Shown: positions 30,683 to 41,476, counted from the stretch's first letter. The stretch: DNA of 64,000 bases from Moesziomyces globuligerus (GCA_030849465.1 JARVLF010000009.1:186001-250000), one strand, 5' to 3'. A program made the numbers and translations. The notes: a model not told the origin generated them from the sequence alone.

Positions 30683-33253
30683 ATGCTTTCGTCTGCCGCA
30701 GCAGCGTATGCGCTCATCGCTGCTACTGCGGCTTATGCAGTCTCGGTCGCTCCTTCTTCCGCCAAAGACCCTGCATCCTACGTCGATACCCTCATAGGCA
30801 CCCTCGGCGGCGGCCACGTCTTTGCGGGTCCCTCGACGCCCTTCGGCAGCATCAAGCCCGGTCTTGACTCGGACGTCTCCAACAATCAGGCTGGCTTCGT
30901 CTCCAATGCTTCGGCGCCCATCTTTGGCATCAGCGCCCTCCACGATGACGGCACCGGCGGCAGGCCCTCGCTCGGCATGTCCTCGCTCCTGCCGCAGTAC
31001 TGCCAGCTCGACACGCAGCAGGATTCGTCGGGATGCAAGTGGACTCGTGACGCCCGACGCACTCGCCTCGCACACTCCTCTCCGCTCCAGGACGGACACG
31101 AGACGAGCTTCGGCAGCGCGCCAGGCGAGTTTCACGCCTCGCTCGCCTCGCTCATCAACGTGAGCTTCGCTGCGTCTGACCACGCCGCCATCTTCCACTT
31201 TGACTACTCACGCCCGCTTGAGCGCGGCTCATGGCCGACGACCGCATTTCTTCGCCAAGACAAAGCAAAGATCGAGAAGCATCGAACACCGCCTGCCAAG
31301 AGGGCCAATAACATGGAACCCGTCCTGGTCTTCGACCACATGACCGATCTCTCCCGCAGCGGCGGTGGCACGCCCAACTCGCTCCGCATGGAAACCGTCA
31401 ACGTGGCGCAAGCGTCAGGATCGCCGCCAGCACGGCTGACGCGCATTCGCTCCAGCGCCACCTTCCGTCCTTCGTTCGGCATTGGCGATTTCCAGGTGTT
31501 CACCTGCCTCGACGTGCCTCTCGTCCGCTCCGCCGGCGTCTACCAGGACACAGAGTCCAAGCCGGGCATCACCGAGCTCTCGGACATCTACAACGAGGGC
31601 GGCGCCATTCTTACGCTCGATGGCGATGCGCTGGCCGCAGCGCCCTACAGCGGCGTCTTGCCCGTCCGCATGGGCATCAGCTGGACCTCGACCGAGGCTG
31701 CCTGCTCGTACGCTGCCGATGAGATCCCCGCCTTTCCCTCGACCCGCTCGCTCTCGGCCGTTGCTGCACAGACCCGCGGACGCTGGAACAAGCTGCTCAG
31801 CGATACGCTCTCCATCTCGCACGACGGCGTCACCGACGACGACCTGACGCTCTTCTACTCGTCGCTCTACCGCTCCTTCCTCTCGCCCAACAACGTCACC
31901 GGCGACAATCCGAGGTTCACCACCACCAAGCCCTCGTTCGACTCGCTCTACTGCATCTGGGACAGTGCGCGCACCATCCATCCGCTCTGGGCGTTGCTGG
32001 CACCCAAGGCGCAGGCAGAGGTGCTCGAGGCGATCGTCGAGATCCAGAAGCACGAGGGCTGGTTGCCCGACTGCCGCATGTCGACCAACAAGGGCTATAC
32101 CCAGGGCGGCAGCAATGCAGAGATGATGCTCAGCGACTCGTACGTCAAAGGCATCCTCCACGACGATGCCGACTTTTGGAACGACGCGTTCCAGGCCATG
32201 CTCAAGGACGCACAGGTCGAACCGCCCTCTTGGGGTCTCGTGGGGAGGGGCGGCATCGAGGCGCGCGCTAAGCTCGGATACGTGCCCAGGGGCGAGTGGG
32301 GATCGCCTCGTGCTGCGGGTGCGACCGAGGGTCGAACCGCATCGCGTACCATCGAGTACGCGTACAACGACTTTAGCATCGCCCTCGTCGCCGCCGGACT
32401 CGGGCGCAGAGATCTGTACGACCGATATCGACGTCTTTCGAACGATACGTTTAACCTGTGGAACACCACGCTCGAGTCGGATGGATTCACGGGCTTCCTG
32501 CAGGCACGGGAGGAGGATGGTAGCTGGGCGTTTCAGGATCCGCGGCGGTGCTCGCCTGCACTCGAACCGATGGGTTGTTTTCTGGACCGGGGCGAGGGGC
32601 ATGATTTCTACGAGGCGAGCAGCTGGCAGTACTCGCTCTTTGCTCCGCACGACATGGCCACCGTGGTCAAGCTCATGGGTGGACACGAGCGCTTCGTGCA
32701 GCGCTACATCCACATGTGGACCGCAGAGTACGCAGACATCTCGGACGAGCCCGGCTTCCTCGCGGCCTACTCGGCCAACTTTGCTCGCGCCGGATACGCG
32801 GCTACGGTGGACACGGTCACGCGCCTCTTGCGCGCCCAGTTCGCAACGTCCACAGCAGGATTGCCGGGCAACGACGATGTAGGCGCCATGGGCAGTTTGG
32901 TCGTCTGGACCTATCTCGGCTTCTTCCCCGTCGCAGGCACCGGCGTCTACCTGCTCGGCACTCCGCTGCTCAGCAGCTACGCCATCACCAACCAGCTCAC
33001 GGGAAAGACGTTCCACCTGCAAACAACCGGCTTCGATGCAGCCAAGAAGAACAAGTACATCGTCAAGGCGACGCTGGACGGTAAGCCGTACACCAAGAAC
33101 TGGCTTTGTCATACCGTCTTTGCGCAGGGCGCGCGCCTCGAGCTCACGCTCGCCGATACGCCGAGCAAGACGTTTGGCATGGCAGACGCAGATCTGCCCC
33201 CGAGCTTGTCCACCGGAGGATATGCGTTCGACTCGCATCCCCTCGGCTGCTGA
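30683..33253 (+). CDS. Secreted GH92 exo-alpha-mannosidase
   Basis: A single exon of 856 residues starts MLSSAAAAYALIAATAAYA, a clear signal peptide; the frame is open upstream, but this ATG places the signal at the N-terminus. GH92 hallmarks run in order: ASYVDTLIGTLGGGHVFAGP, FGSIKPGLDSD, ALHDDGTGGRP, YCIWDSARTIHPL, IQKHEGWLPDCRM, GYTQGGSNAEMML, TIEYAYNDFSIAL, and PGNDDVGAMGSLVVW near residue 729, followed by LGFFPVAGTGVY. The Glu of GSNAEMM and the Asp pair of GNDD fit the general acid and base of this calcium-dependent inverting family. It trims alpha-linked mannose from glycans outside the cell or in the secretory route. Several N-x-S/T sites are present. No GPI tail is seen. It is divergent from seipin, with no obvious functional tie. 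Confidence 0.92.
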   Translation: MLSSAAAAYALIAATAAYAVSVAPSSAKDPASYVDTLIGTLGGGHVFAGPSTPFGSIKPGLDSDVSNNQAGFVSNASAPIFGISALHDDGTGGRPSLGMSSLLPQYCQLDTQQDSSGCKWTRDARRTRLAHSSPLQDGHETSFGSAPGEFHASLASLINVSFAASDHAAIFHFDYSRPLERGSWPTTAFLRQDKAKIEKHRTPPAKRANNMEPVLVFDHMTDLSRSGGGTPNSLRMETVNVAQASGSPPARLTRIRSSATFRPSFGIGDFQVFTCLDVPLVRSAGVYQDTESKPGITELSDIYNEGGAILTLDGDALAAAPYSGVLPVRMGISWTSTEAACSYAADEIPAFPSTRSLSAVAAQTRGRWNKLLSDTLSISHDGVTDDDLTLFYSSLYRSFLSPNNVTGDNPRFTTTKPSFDSLYCIWDSARTIHPLWALLAPKAQAEVLEAIVEIQKHEGWLPDCRMSTNKGYTQGGSNAEMMLSDSYVKGILHDDADFWNDAFQAMLKDAQVEPPSWGLVGRGGIEARAKLGYVPRGEWGSPRAAGATEGRTASRTIEYAYNDFSIALVAAGLGRRDLYDRYRRLSNDTFNLWNTTLESDGFTGFLQAREEDGSWAFQDPRRCSPALEPMGCFLDRGEGHDFYEASSWQYSLFAPHDMATVVKLMGGHERFVQRYIHMWTAEYADISDEPGFLAAYSANFARAGYAATVDTVTRLLRAQFATSTAGLPGNDDVGAMGSLVVWTYLGFFPVAGTGVYLLGTPLLSSYAITNQLTGKTFHLQTTGFDAAKKNKYIVKATLDGKPYTKNWLCHTVFAQGARLELTLADTPSKTFGMADADLPPSLSTGGYAFDSHPLGC

Positions 33254-33414
33254 TTCTCTACACGTCATAGACCCTGATCTCCCTCCCTGCGCAGATGCCA
33301 GAAATGTGCGCGATTCTGTGAGCGCCAGGTCGAGTTCGGTCGCGAAGCGGAAGGACATGCATGTGGCATTGGAGGCGACGTGGGCGCGTGTGAGCAGTAC
33401 GAGAGTCGGTGAGA

Positions 33415-33923
33415 CTAGGACGATTCTGAGCCCGAAGAAGACGAGGAGGAGGGCGAGTCGTTCTTGTCCTTGGCGTCGTTTATGAGGCCGAGGTCGAGGA
33501 CGGACGAGGTGGCGCGCACCTCGCCCTTTTCGCGGGCGGCGTGGGCCTCCTTGGTCTGGCGTGCGATCCAGTGGTCCTTGATCTCCTTTGCGCGCGCGAT
33601 CTCCTTGGTGTGGTGGAGACACTCGAGGTAGTCCTCCTTGGCGGCGATGCAGTCCGACGGCGTGTCCGCCTGCACGTAGCACTTCTGGAACTCCTGCCAG
33701 AAGGCGAAGCAGCGCGGACGTCCGCCCTTGAAGCTGAATCCAGACTACATTTCCCGCACCCAAGATACCAGCATAACATCCCGCGTCATCACATGCGCAG
33801 ATGATGTCCAATCGTTCGGTCGTAACAGGGCGTGTAGGGAGGGAAACAAAAGTGTCGTCGTGTTTAGCATCTATGCACTGCGTTGGTCGACGCTCGTCGA
33901 GGCTGGTGGGAACTTACGGCCAT
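33415..33923 (-). CDS. NDUFS5: Complex I accessory subunit NDUFS5 (15 kDa type)
   Basis: The first coding exon is 6 bases (33918-33923, ATG GCC). A 173-bp intron (GTAAGT...TGTAG) leads to exon 2 (33415-33744), giving 111 residues that begin MASGFSFKGGRPRCFAFWQ. The twin CX9C motif of the CHCH fold is visible, CFAFWQEFQKC and CIAAKEDYLEC, followed by LHHTKEIARAKEIKDHW, which fits NDUFS5 (Neurospora 11.5-kDa subunit). It is an intermembrane-space subunit of NADH:ubiquinone oxidoreductase, imported by the Mia40 route. The last 20 residues are a serine-rich acidic tail, somewhat longer than usual. A contiguous frame without the splice would start with ATG TAG, so the intron decides the start. Confidence 0.88.
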
Positions 33924-34319
33924 CTTGTGTGTGGAGGCTGCTTGTGTCTAGAGCGCAGCTGTGTCGAGGCTGAGTTCAAAGAGGAGCCGTATGGGTCGAG
34001 CGAGGACGAGTCGACGGCGATGGTGATGGTGACCAGCGGTGGAGTAGGAAGGAGACACGCAGTGTTGGCCGCACCTTGAATTCGCAGCGCGCTTCGGATC
34101 CGCCGCGTGCGATCACAATTTTCTGCTGTTACACCCTTTTCATTCTACACTTTGTTTTCATTTTCAGTGTCCGCTTTGGATTCACGCACGGGCCTCCTCG
34201 CCCGCCACCACCGACGACGCAATCATACCATGCTCAGACCATGGCTCCCAGACCGGTCATGCACCCGAAAGTATGTCGTTTCAAGATCGCTGCATGTACG
34301 GAGCAAAGCGAGAGGCGAC
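33924..34319. other. Intergenic region
   Basis: This region holds the promoter of the NDUFS5 gene and the 3' end of the aldo-keto reductase gene, both on the minus strand. Part of it (about 34105-34175) is AT-rich. No gene is seen. Confidence 0.5.
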
Positions 34320-35306
34320 TCAGAGCTGCATGAAGGGCGCCATGTAGTACTTTTCGTAGCCGTGCTGGTGGCCGGCCTGGTCGATCTGCTGGAGCTCCTC
34401 CTCCGAGAGGTGCAGCTGGGCGTCGTTGGCCGTGTCCAGCTGGTCGACTAGCTCCTTGGCGCGCGACTCCTTGCTGGTGGTAGTGGTGATGATGCCCTCG
34501 GAGCGCTGGAGCGCCCAGCGCAGCAGCACGGCGGCGGTGGTGCGCTTGTCGTTCTTGGCCGCAATGGCGGTCAGCGCCTTGTGCAGCGGACCGTCCTCGG
34601 GCAGCTTCGACTTGTAGAACGGCGCCAGCGCACCGTAGGTCATGGTGACGATACTGTGCTTCTTCTGCAGCTCAAGCAGCTTGACGTACTCGGCGTGCGA
34701 GCACACGTAAGGATGCTAACCGTCGCACACAACGACGAGATATCCGAGTTAGCTATCGATGCCTTGATGCCAGCATTCCGACAACTAAAAACTTACGAAT
34801 TCGATCTGGTTGATGTCAGGCACGCTGAGGCCTGCGTCGAGGAGCTGCTGGATGTCGCTAGCGAGCCAATTGCTGACGCCGATGCTCTTGGTCAGGCCGG
34901 CGGCCTTGATCTTCTCGAGCTCCTTCCAGGCATCGACGTTGCTGGGCAAGCCATCCTTGCCGCGCGGAGGGAAGTGGAGCAGGTACGAGTCGAGGTAGTC
35001 GACCTGAAGCTTGCGCATCTCCTCCTTGACCGCCGCCTGCAGGTTGCGCATGCCGTCCCTGCCGACCTTGGTGAGCACGTAGATCTCCTCGCGCTTGCGG
35101 CCGGAAGACTTGAGGAACGCCTGGACGCCCTCGCCTAGCGACGCCTCGTTCTGGTACACCTCGGCGCCGTCGACGAACGTGATGCCGGCGTTGAGCGCCG
35201 TCGTGACTCGCTCTGACACGTCGGAATTGTACAGCGCCGTGCCGGTACCAAACGCCAGGCGCGGCAGCTGGACGCCCGAGGCAAGTCGAATCGTGGGGGT
35301 CGGCAT
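34320..35306 (-). CDS. Aldo-keto reductase
   Basis: Exon 1 (34797-35306) and exon 2 (34320-34715) are joined in phase 0 over an 81-bp intron (GTAAGT...GTTAG, with GCTAAC inside), giving 301 residues. The protein begins MPTPTIRLASGVQLPRLAFG. The AKR catalytic tetrad is visible: Asp and Tyr in VDGAEVYQNE, Lys in YVLTKVG and His in LLHFPPRG. IGVSNW, the splice-restored IEFHPYVCSH, TMTYGALAP and SSEGIIT-like RSEGIITTTTSKESR make up the cofactor-binding side. The protein is an NADPH-dependent carbonyl reductase of the (alpha/beta)8-barrel type, cytosolic, of unknown substrate. VDGAEVY departs from the common DTAEVY by a Gly for Thr, which some fungal members share. It is divergent from TAP42. Confidence 0.9.
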
Positions 35307-35813
35307 GGCTCAGACTGTAGGCTCGGGTGGAATTGGTGGTGGGTGAGGCGAGTGTTTGACACAACGAGGTGGTCGTGGGAGAGCAAGAGGCAAGTGGGAG
35401 AGAACGGTGCGCCAAAGGATCGTGCCTTCGACTTGGACTCTGGACTGTGCAGAGCCTGTGGCTTGCAACCGCCGATGCCGCGGGTCCTCCTCAGATGCCG
35501 AGCGAGGTCGAGCTTGGTCACATCGGCCAGATGCTGCCGAACAGGCTCGCTCGGACGGTCAGCCGGCCACCGTCACGAGGGCTTTCACCCGGCTATGCAA
35601 ACTGAAGTAATTACGCTGCGGCCTGTCATGATAAGCTCTGTCAGCGTGACTCAGCCGACCCCACTCGGCGGCGGTTTTTGGGTCCATGTTCTGCTTCGAG
35701 TCAAGTGCAACCAACACGAGACCCTGGCGAGCTCGACTGAGCCGATGCTCTTTACGCCGTTCAGTCGCAGCCTCTTTGACCACCGTCCACATCTTCTTTC
35801 GCATTGAAGACCC
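35307..35813. promoter_or_regulatory. Divergent promoter of aldo-keto reductase and TAP42
   Basis: This 507-bp region separates two divergent starts. No specific site is recognised; it contains no coding signal. Confidence 0.45.
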
Positions 35814-37115
35814 ATGTCCGGACAGACGCTCAACGATCTCATCGCGACGGTGTTTCTGCGGGCCTCGGATCCGCCGCCGCCTCCGGCACCGGCGTCGTTT
35901 GATCCGCGTGCATCCTCGACGGGCGCCGCCGCGGCTGCTGCCTCGACGTCTACGGCGGGTGCGGGTGTGGATGCGGCGGAGCAGACGCTGTCGCTGCTCG
36001 CGCGTGCGCAGCAGATCTCGGACTCGATCGGTGTGGTCTCGTCCAACGATGCGCTGCGCGACATCTCGACCTCGTCGCTGCGGACGCTCTTCCTCGCCTC
36101 GCTGCAGGCGGAGCTCCACCAGGCCGTTCGCACGGGCGCCGACCACACCGCACGCAAACAGCGCCTCGCTGCGAGTCAGGATGCAGCGGCCAAGTTCCTC
36201 ACGCGGACGCTGGCGCTCGGCGTCGTACCGCCCACCACCAAGCAGCTGGTCGGCTGGACACTCAGCACCGTCCCTCCTGCCGACCTCGCCGCGTTGGGGC
36301 TAGATGCTACAGTGACAGCAGGGGTGGGGAAGCCACCGCATATCAGGGAGGTCAAGATCGGTGTGTTTAGGCTCGAGCGCGCGCTCAGGGCGAATCTGGA
36401 CCAGTTCCGGGCAGCCCATCGCTCCAAGCATTCGGCGGGGGACAAGGTGCCTGCGGACGTGACGTACGATCTCGTCTTCCCCCGCTCGCAGCATGGCGAT
36501 GAGGAAGAGGAGGATGCGGACGATGCGGACAACGAGACGTCGCAGACCACGGCTCCAGGAGGCATCGCCTCCGTACGACAGTACCTGCTAGCGCTGCTCA
36601 ACCTGCACGTGCTGCGTGCGGCGCAGTTGGTCAGCTCGGCATCGCAGGAGGTCGAACTGCTTCGCACGATGCCTCCCCCCGCACCTGCCTCTGCCTCGGC
36701 GCCAGGGACGACAGAGGACGAGGCGGGCGAATGGAGGTTGGATCGACGACCGGCAGGGTTGCCGACAAGTGGACCGCTGATGGGCGCATCCGGACAGGTC
36801 CTGCGTCCGTTTACCATCACAAAGACGCGCGAGCAGGCCGCAGCCGAGGTGTTCAGACCGGGCCATCGCTTGCCCACCATGTCGATCGACGAATACCTCG
36901 AGGAGGAGCAGCGTCGTGGCAACATCATCCAGGGTGGAGGTCAGGCTTCGTACGACGCACCGACCTCGACCGAACAACGCGCACTCCGCATGCAGCACGA
37001 CGGCACAAAGGACGCTGACGACGCAGAGGAGGAACAGCGCCAAAAGGACATCGACTGGGACCGCTTTGCAGAGGAAAACAAACGCGGCGCCGGAAACACC
37101 ATGAACCGCGGCTGA
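35814..37115 (+). CDS. TAP42: TAP42/alpha4-type PP2A regulatory protein
   Basis: A single exon of 433 residues starts MSGQTLNDLIATVFL. The N-terminal 250 residues are the helical TAP42 domain that binds PP2A-type catalytic subunits: QISDSIGVVSSNDALRDIS, LRTLFLASLQAEL, REVKIGVFRLERALRANLDQF and VRQYLLALLNLHVLRA. The C-terminal signature is LRPFTITKTREQAAAEVF followed by RLPTMSIDEYLEEEQRRGN and a lysine/aspartate-rich end. In yeast Tap42 acts downstream of TOR and steers phosphatases of the PP2A and Sit4 class; the same role is expected. An Ala/Pro-rich insert of about 35 residues after the first helix and an acidic loop (GDEEEEDADDADNE) are local additions. The stop is 125 bp from the stop of the next gene on the other strand. 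Confidence 0.93.
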   Translation: MSGQTLNDLIATVFLRASDPPPPPAPASFDPRASSTGAAAAAASTSTAGAGVDAAEQTLSLLARAQQISDSIGVVSSNDALRDISTSSLRTLFLASLQAELHQAVRTGADHTARKQRLAASQDAAAKFLTRTLALGVVPPTTKQLVGWTLSTVPPADLAALGLDATVTAGVGKPPHIREVKIGVFRLERALRANLDQFRAAHRSKHSAGDKVPADVTYDLVFPRSQHGDEEEEDADDADNETSQTTAPGGIASVRQYLLALLNLHVLRAAQLVSSASQEVELLRTMPPPAPASASAPGTTEDEAGEWRLDRRPAGLPTSGPLMGASGQVLRPFTITKTREQAAAEVFRPGHRLPTMSIDEYLEEEQRRGNIIQGGGQASYDAPTSTEQRALRMQHDGTKDADDAEEEQRQKDIDWDRFAEENKRGAGNTMNRG

Positions 37116-37240
37116 TTCTGCAACTAGACCCCCACCTCCCTCTCATCATGTCAAACCATCCAGTCCCAGGCACGCAGACTACGAAATTGGGGCAGGACGC
37201 AAGAAAAGCAGCTTCAGCATTGGCGAGTGGCAGTGCGAGT

Positions 37241-39451
37241 TCAGCGCTTGTGGCTGAATTTGTGGGCCAAGGCGCGCAGTTGTTCGGCGGTGGCTGCATC
37301 GCCTCGATTCTGAAAAACGGCTGCAAACGCCTCGAGGACGGGAGCGCTGCGCTGCTGGTGGCCCTCAAAGTGGGCGGTGGTGATGCGGAGCATGTTCCAG
37401 AGCGTGGCGGTGCTGATCCAGTGGAAGTGCGAGTCGAGCAGCTGGACGAAGAGTGCCAGGCTCTCGAGCGATGGTTGGATCGCAGGAAAGCGACGGTGAA
37501 GGTGGGAGAAGTGCGTAAAGAAGCGTTTGAGCAGCTGGGCGCGCGAAGGCAGCCCGACGCGGCTCGGCGCCAGGATGCACATCCGCTTGGAAGCGTACAG
37601 CAGCGTATCGATGATGCGCGTCTGCATCGCTTCGTCCGGCTGCGCGGCCAGCAGCAAACGTGCGTGCTCGAAGCCGGGCAGCAGGTAGCCGCGCTCGATG
37701 TGGCAGCGCAGGATCGCCAGCCGCGCAGCCTGGCTGAGATCGCGCAGCGTGCCGAGCTCGCGCGTCTGCAGGAAGCGCAGGTCCGCCTTGATCAGCTCCA
37801 GCCGCCGTGTGCGAGCATGGCACACGATGCGCGCCGACATGGTCCGCAGCGTCGGACCACCCAGATGCTCCAGCGTGTTGATGTCGTTCCACAGCTCCGC
37901 GTCTATCGCCGCATTCGAAGCAGCCAGTCGACCGACTCCAGTGGCAGTGTCCCTGCCACCCGGCACAGTGGCTGTATCTTGGACGACGACCGGGTCAGGA
38001 GGCGCGTTGCCGTACACACCCATGAGGGTGTCGTACATCTCTGCCGTTCGCTGTTTTGGGTCGAGGGCGCACAGCACTTCGTACGCCGTTTGCGCCCCGA
38101 CGAAACCCTGATCGCACAACACCTGCAGGCCCTCCTCAACGATCTTGGTCGACACCACCTGCGGCGGCACATGCACTGGCGCACGTAGCCGCGAGAATCC
38201 GCCTGCCGTCCTCAACCCGCCACAACTCCCATCCCTACTGGCTTGCTCTGCAGCAAGGTCGATCTGTGCCCGGCGCTGCGCTGCGCGCACCAGTCTCGGG
38301 ATGCGGCAGCGCCCGCGCGACAAGCAGAGCAACTTGAAGACGCGCGTCACCGCCCGGCGCTTGAACGCGACCCCCTCATTCATGAGGTCGATCATCGCAT
38401 CGCACATCTGGCGCACAGCCAGCCTGGCCTCCGTGGTCGTGTTGGCGAAGGCAGAGGGTCCTGCATGTTGCGCTCCCGGCTGGGGCGAGAAGCGAAATTC
38501 GTAGAGCAGCCGTTCGAGCAAGTGGCGAGCCTGAGACGGCTTGAGGCGTGCATCGGCCACAACGATGGCAGCTTGCCGCGTCATGCCCGCGGCTTGCAGG
38601 TATGTGCAGCAGAGGAACACGGCGCCGCCCTGCAACTGACGTGTGATGCCGCGCATCCGATGGGTCGGCGTATCTGAAATTGTCCACGTGCGATAGAGCT
38701 CCCAGATCCGACGCGCATCCATGCCGTCCCGGATGCAGAGCTTCATGATGTAAGAGCAGAGCTGCTCGCGGTCCTGCGCACTGAGCTTGCTCGACTCGCC
38801 GACGAGAGCTGGCAGCGAGTACTCGCCCGAGCGCGTGAGTAGCCGGACGCGGTCTTCAAGAGCGCGCAATTCCTCTTCCGAGAGCGTGTCGATGTAGGTG
38901 GAAGGTACCAATGTGTGTGTATGTGTCGGCGTGTTGGTCTGTGCGGATTGAACCGCGGCAGCATCGCCTCTTGGTATCCGCGAGGCTGGTGTGAAGAAGT
39001 GATTGTGGGTTAGGGCGAGGACGGTGGATTGAGACGTGTCCTGTGTAACGCAGTGTGGTGGCGGAGAGGATATTGGCGGTACGAAGCGCGGTTGTCTGTC
39101 TGTGTTGGCATGTCCTTTTGCGCGTAGTGATGTGTCATGCGTACGAATCGATGCCCTGACGGACTCGGTAGGCTGCCAGTAGTCCGCGGCGGCAGATGGG
39201 AGCTGATCATGGCGATAGTGGTCGAGCGTGGCGCCATAGTGGATCTCGTCGAGCGGGAGCTCAGAGGCCTTGTTGCGCCCGTGAGAGGAGCAGAAGCAGC
39301 GCGAAGGGCCGGCGACTCCCTGGCCCACATGTCGGTGTGGCGCGTGGGGCCGAACAGGTGCAGCAGGGGTGCTGATGCTTCTCGAGAGCTGGTTCGAGGA
39401 GACCGACCTCGCTTGCAGGCGCAGCGTCTGGAAGGCGGTGCTAAGGGACAT
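37241..39451 (-). CDS. Predicted mitochondrial helical-repeat protein, unknown function
   Basis: A single exon of 736 residues from ATG at 39451. The frame is open to 39760, but MSLSTAFQTLRLQARSVSSN is an amphipathic, Arg/Ser-rich stretch typical of a mitochondrial presequence, so this start is preferred. The first 190 residues are low-complexity. From about residue 190 the protein is a chain of helices: EEELRALEDRVRLL, YIMKLCIRDGMDARRIWELY, GAVFLCCTYLQAAGMTRQAA, VVADARLKPSQARHLLERLL, and so on to KFSHKR. Helix pairs of this kind resemble pentatricopeptide (PPR) or related organellar RNA-binding arrays, but I see no clean 35-residue register. A role in mitochondrial gene expression is a guess. 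It converges with TAP42 and is divergent from RPP0. Confidence 0.68.
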   Translation of the reverse strand: MSLSTAFQTLRLQARSVSSNQLSRSISTPAAPVRPHAPHRHVGQGVAGPSRCFCSSHGRNKASELPLDEIHYGATLDHYRHDQLPSAAADYWQPTESVRASIRTHDTSLRAKGHANTDRQPRFVPPISSPPPHCVTQDTSQSTVLALTHNHFFTPASRIPRGDAAAVQSAQTNTPTHTHTLVPSTYIDTLSEEELRALEDRVRLLTRSGEYSLPALVGESSKLSAQDREQLCSYIMKLCIRDGMDARRIWELYRTWTISDTPTHRMRGITRQLQGGAVFLCCTYLQAAGMTRQAAIVVADARLKPSQARHLLERLLYEFRFSPQPGAQHAGPSAFANTTTEARLAVRQMCDAMIDLMNEGVAFKRRAVTRVFKLLCLSRGRCRIPRLVRAAQRRAQIDLAAEQASRDGSCGGLRTAGGFSRLRAPVHVPPQVVSTKIVEEGLQVLCDQGFVGAQTAYEVLCALDPKQRTAEMYDTLMGVYGNAPPDPVVVQDTATVPGGRDTATGVGRLAASNAAIDAELWNDINTLEHLGGPTLRTMSARIVCHARTRRLELIKADLRFLQTRELGTLRDLSQAARLAILRCHIERGYLLPGFEHARLLLAAQPDEAMQTRIIDTLLYASKRMCILAPSRVGLPSRAQLLKRFFTHFSHLHRRFPAIQPSLESLALFVQLLDSHFHWISTATLWNMLRITTAHFEGHQQRSAPVLEAFAAVFQNRGDAATAEQLRALAHKFSHKR

Positions 39452-40247
39452 GCCCGAGCATTTCCTACTTGATGCACCGGGATCGCGTCCGCCTGTACGC
39501 TGCTGATGATTGCTGCCAGTGCGCGTAGAGCTGTGCACTTCTGAGCCGGAGCCAGCGTCTCCTCGGCAGCAACGAGCTGGGTGCTGGGGTGTGGTTCGTG
39601 GTAATCTAGAGTCGTGGCAGCATGACAAGTCAGGGTCCGAGGCGTCGATCCAGTAGCTAGCACGAGCGGCTTTGCTGACAATAGCGGCCCAGTGGGAGAT
39701 GGCTGCTTGGCTGGGCGTCGCCGATGTGAAGATGCGGAAAGTCTTGGATGATGGGAGCACCGAGATCTTCTGAGTCTGCGCTCGTCACTGGCACTTCCAC
39801 GGCTCACGCGCCCTTCAACCATCCTTTCCAAAAAGCACACCCCGACAGACACCCTCTCACGATCTCGGATTTCGGGAGACTCGGCGCAGACCCGTACGAG
39901 AACGAGTGTCGAGATTCGCAAGCTTCGGATCCGAATTTTTCGACTCTGTGCGGTGAGGACTTGCCGCAGCAATTGCAGCGCTTGGAGCGCGAATTTGGCA
40001 GCGAGGCGAGCGAGGCAGCCGAAGCCGTCCTTTCTGGTTGGAGAGCGCGAGCGAGAAGCATCATACTTCAGAGCCCAGCGCGCCCAGCATCTGATTCGAC
40101 CTCCATCATCACATCGATCGTCGTTCGACCTTTAAACTTCCTTTCAATCCACTCTTTGAGGTGATAGGTAGGCCGAACTCTTCACCACCAACCACACCCT
40201 TTCTCTTCACCAACAACCCCCCTCGCCAAAACAAAACTCTAGCCAAA
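39452..40247. promoter_or_regulatory. Divergent promoter region of RPP0 and the mitochondrial protein gene
   Basis: This 796-bp region has no gene of its own. The last 120 bp before RPP0 are CT- and CA-rich, as is usual for a highly expressed ribosomal protein leader. A 5'-UTR intron is possible but I cannot fix its ends. Confidence 0.45.
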
Positions 40248-41189
40248 ATGGGTGGAATGCCTCGTGCTACCAAGGAGGCTTGGTTCGAGAAGCTCACCGA
40301 GCTCCTCGAGAAGTACCCCTCGATCTTCATTGTCAACATCGACAATGTCAGCTCGCAGCAGATGCACCAGATCCGTCAGTCGCTCCGCGGCAAGGGTGTC
40401 GTGCTCATGGGCAAGAACACTATGGCCCGTCGTGCTCTCCGCATGCTCGTCGGCGACAACCCCGACTACGAGCGTCTGCTGCCCCACCTCAAGGGCAACA
40501 TCGGCTTCGTCTTCACCTCGGGCGACCTCAAGGACGTTCGCGACCAGATCCTCTCCAACCGTGTCGCCGCCCCCGCCCGTGCCGGTGCCTACGCCCCCGC
40601 CGACATCTTTGTCTCGGCCGGCAACACCGGCATGGAGCCCGGTAAGACCTCGTTCTTCCAGGCGCTCGGTGTCCCCACCAAGATCGCCCGTGGTACCATC
40701 GAGATCGTCTCGGACGTCAAGGTCGTCGACGCCGGCAGCCGTGTCGGCACCTCGGAGGCTACGCTGCTCAACATGCTCAACATCTCGCCCTTCACCTACG
40801 GTATGACCGTCGTCCAGATCTACGACCAGGGCCAGTGCTTCGAGTCGAGCGTGCTCGACGTCTCGGAGGACGAGCTGGTGGACCGCTTCGTGCTCGGCAT
40901 CAAGCAGATCGCCTGCATCTCGCTCGCCCTCAACTACCCCACCATCGCCTCGGTCATGCACTCGCTCGTCAACGGCTACAAGAACCTCATCGCCGTCTCG
41001 CTGGCCACCGACTTTGAGTTCGAGGGCTCCAAGAAGGCCAAGGAGTACCTTGCCAACCCCGAGGCCTTCGCTGTCGCTGCTGCCCCTGCCGCCGCTGCCG
41101 ACTCGGGCGCCGCTGCCCCCGCCGCCGAGGAGAAGGAGGAGGAGAAGGAGGAGTCCGACGACGACATGGGCTTCGGTCTCTTTGACTAA
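40248..41189 (+). CDS. RPP0: 60S acidic ribosomal protein P0
   Basis: A single exon of 313 residues starts [16 protein letters not shown]. It is the eukaryotic L10e/uL10 protein that forms the base of the ribosomal stalk and binds P1/P2 dimers, helping recruit elongation factors. The rRNA-binding N-terminal domain includes [17 protein letters not shown] and [18 protein letters not shown]. The middle part has [16 protein letters not shown]. The Ala/Glu-rich hinge ends in the universal tail [11 protein letters not shown]. Length and all motifs are normal. Codons are strongly biased to C-ending forms (GTC, CTC, AAG), in keeping with high expression. ATG at 40248 has a good context (GCCAAAATGG). 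Confidence 0.98.
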   Translation: MGGMPRATKEAWFEKLTELLEKYPSIFIVNIDNVSSQQMHQIRQSLRGKGVVLMGKNTMARRALRMLVGDNPDYERLLPHLKGNIGFVFTSGDLKDVRDQILSNRVAAPARAGAYAPADIFVSAGNTGMEPGKTSFFQALGVPTKIARGTIEIVSDVKVVDAGSRVGTSEATLLNMLNISPFTYGMTVVQIYDQGQCFESSVLDVSEDELVDRFVLGIKQIACISLALNYPTIASVMHSLVNGYKNLIAVSLATDFEFEGSKKAKEYLANPEAFAVAAAPAAAADSGAAAPAAEEKEEEKEESDDDMGFGLFD

Positions 41190-41476
41190 ACGCACTCGCC
41201 TGCGCTTGCCCCTCTTTCCTTCCCACCTCACAAAAAGACAATGCTGCTATCCCTTGAGGGTGTGCGCTGAGTCGATGGCACCGATGCTGACATCCGCATC
41301 GCTGTCTCTCTGCTCGATTCGGCCTTCTCAGCTCGCCACGAAATGAGAGCGTCGGTTTTGGACAGAACTGTTTTGTTCTGCGTGATGTGATTGCAGTGAA
41401 GAATGCATGGACAACAGATGAGACGATGGAAGCCGGTGAGAATTGGGAGGCATGTGTTTGCAATGGATTGGGGGAT

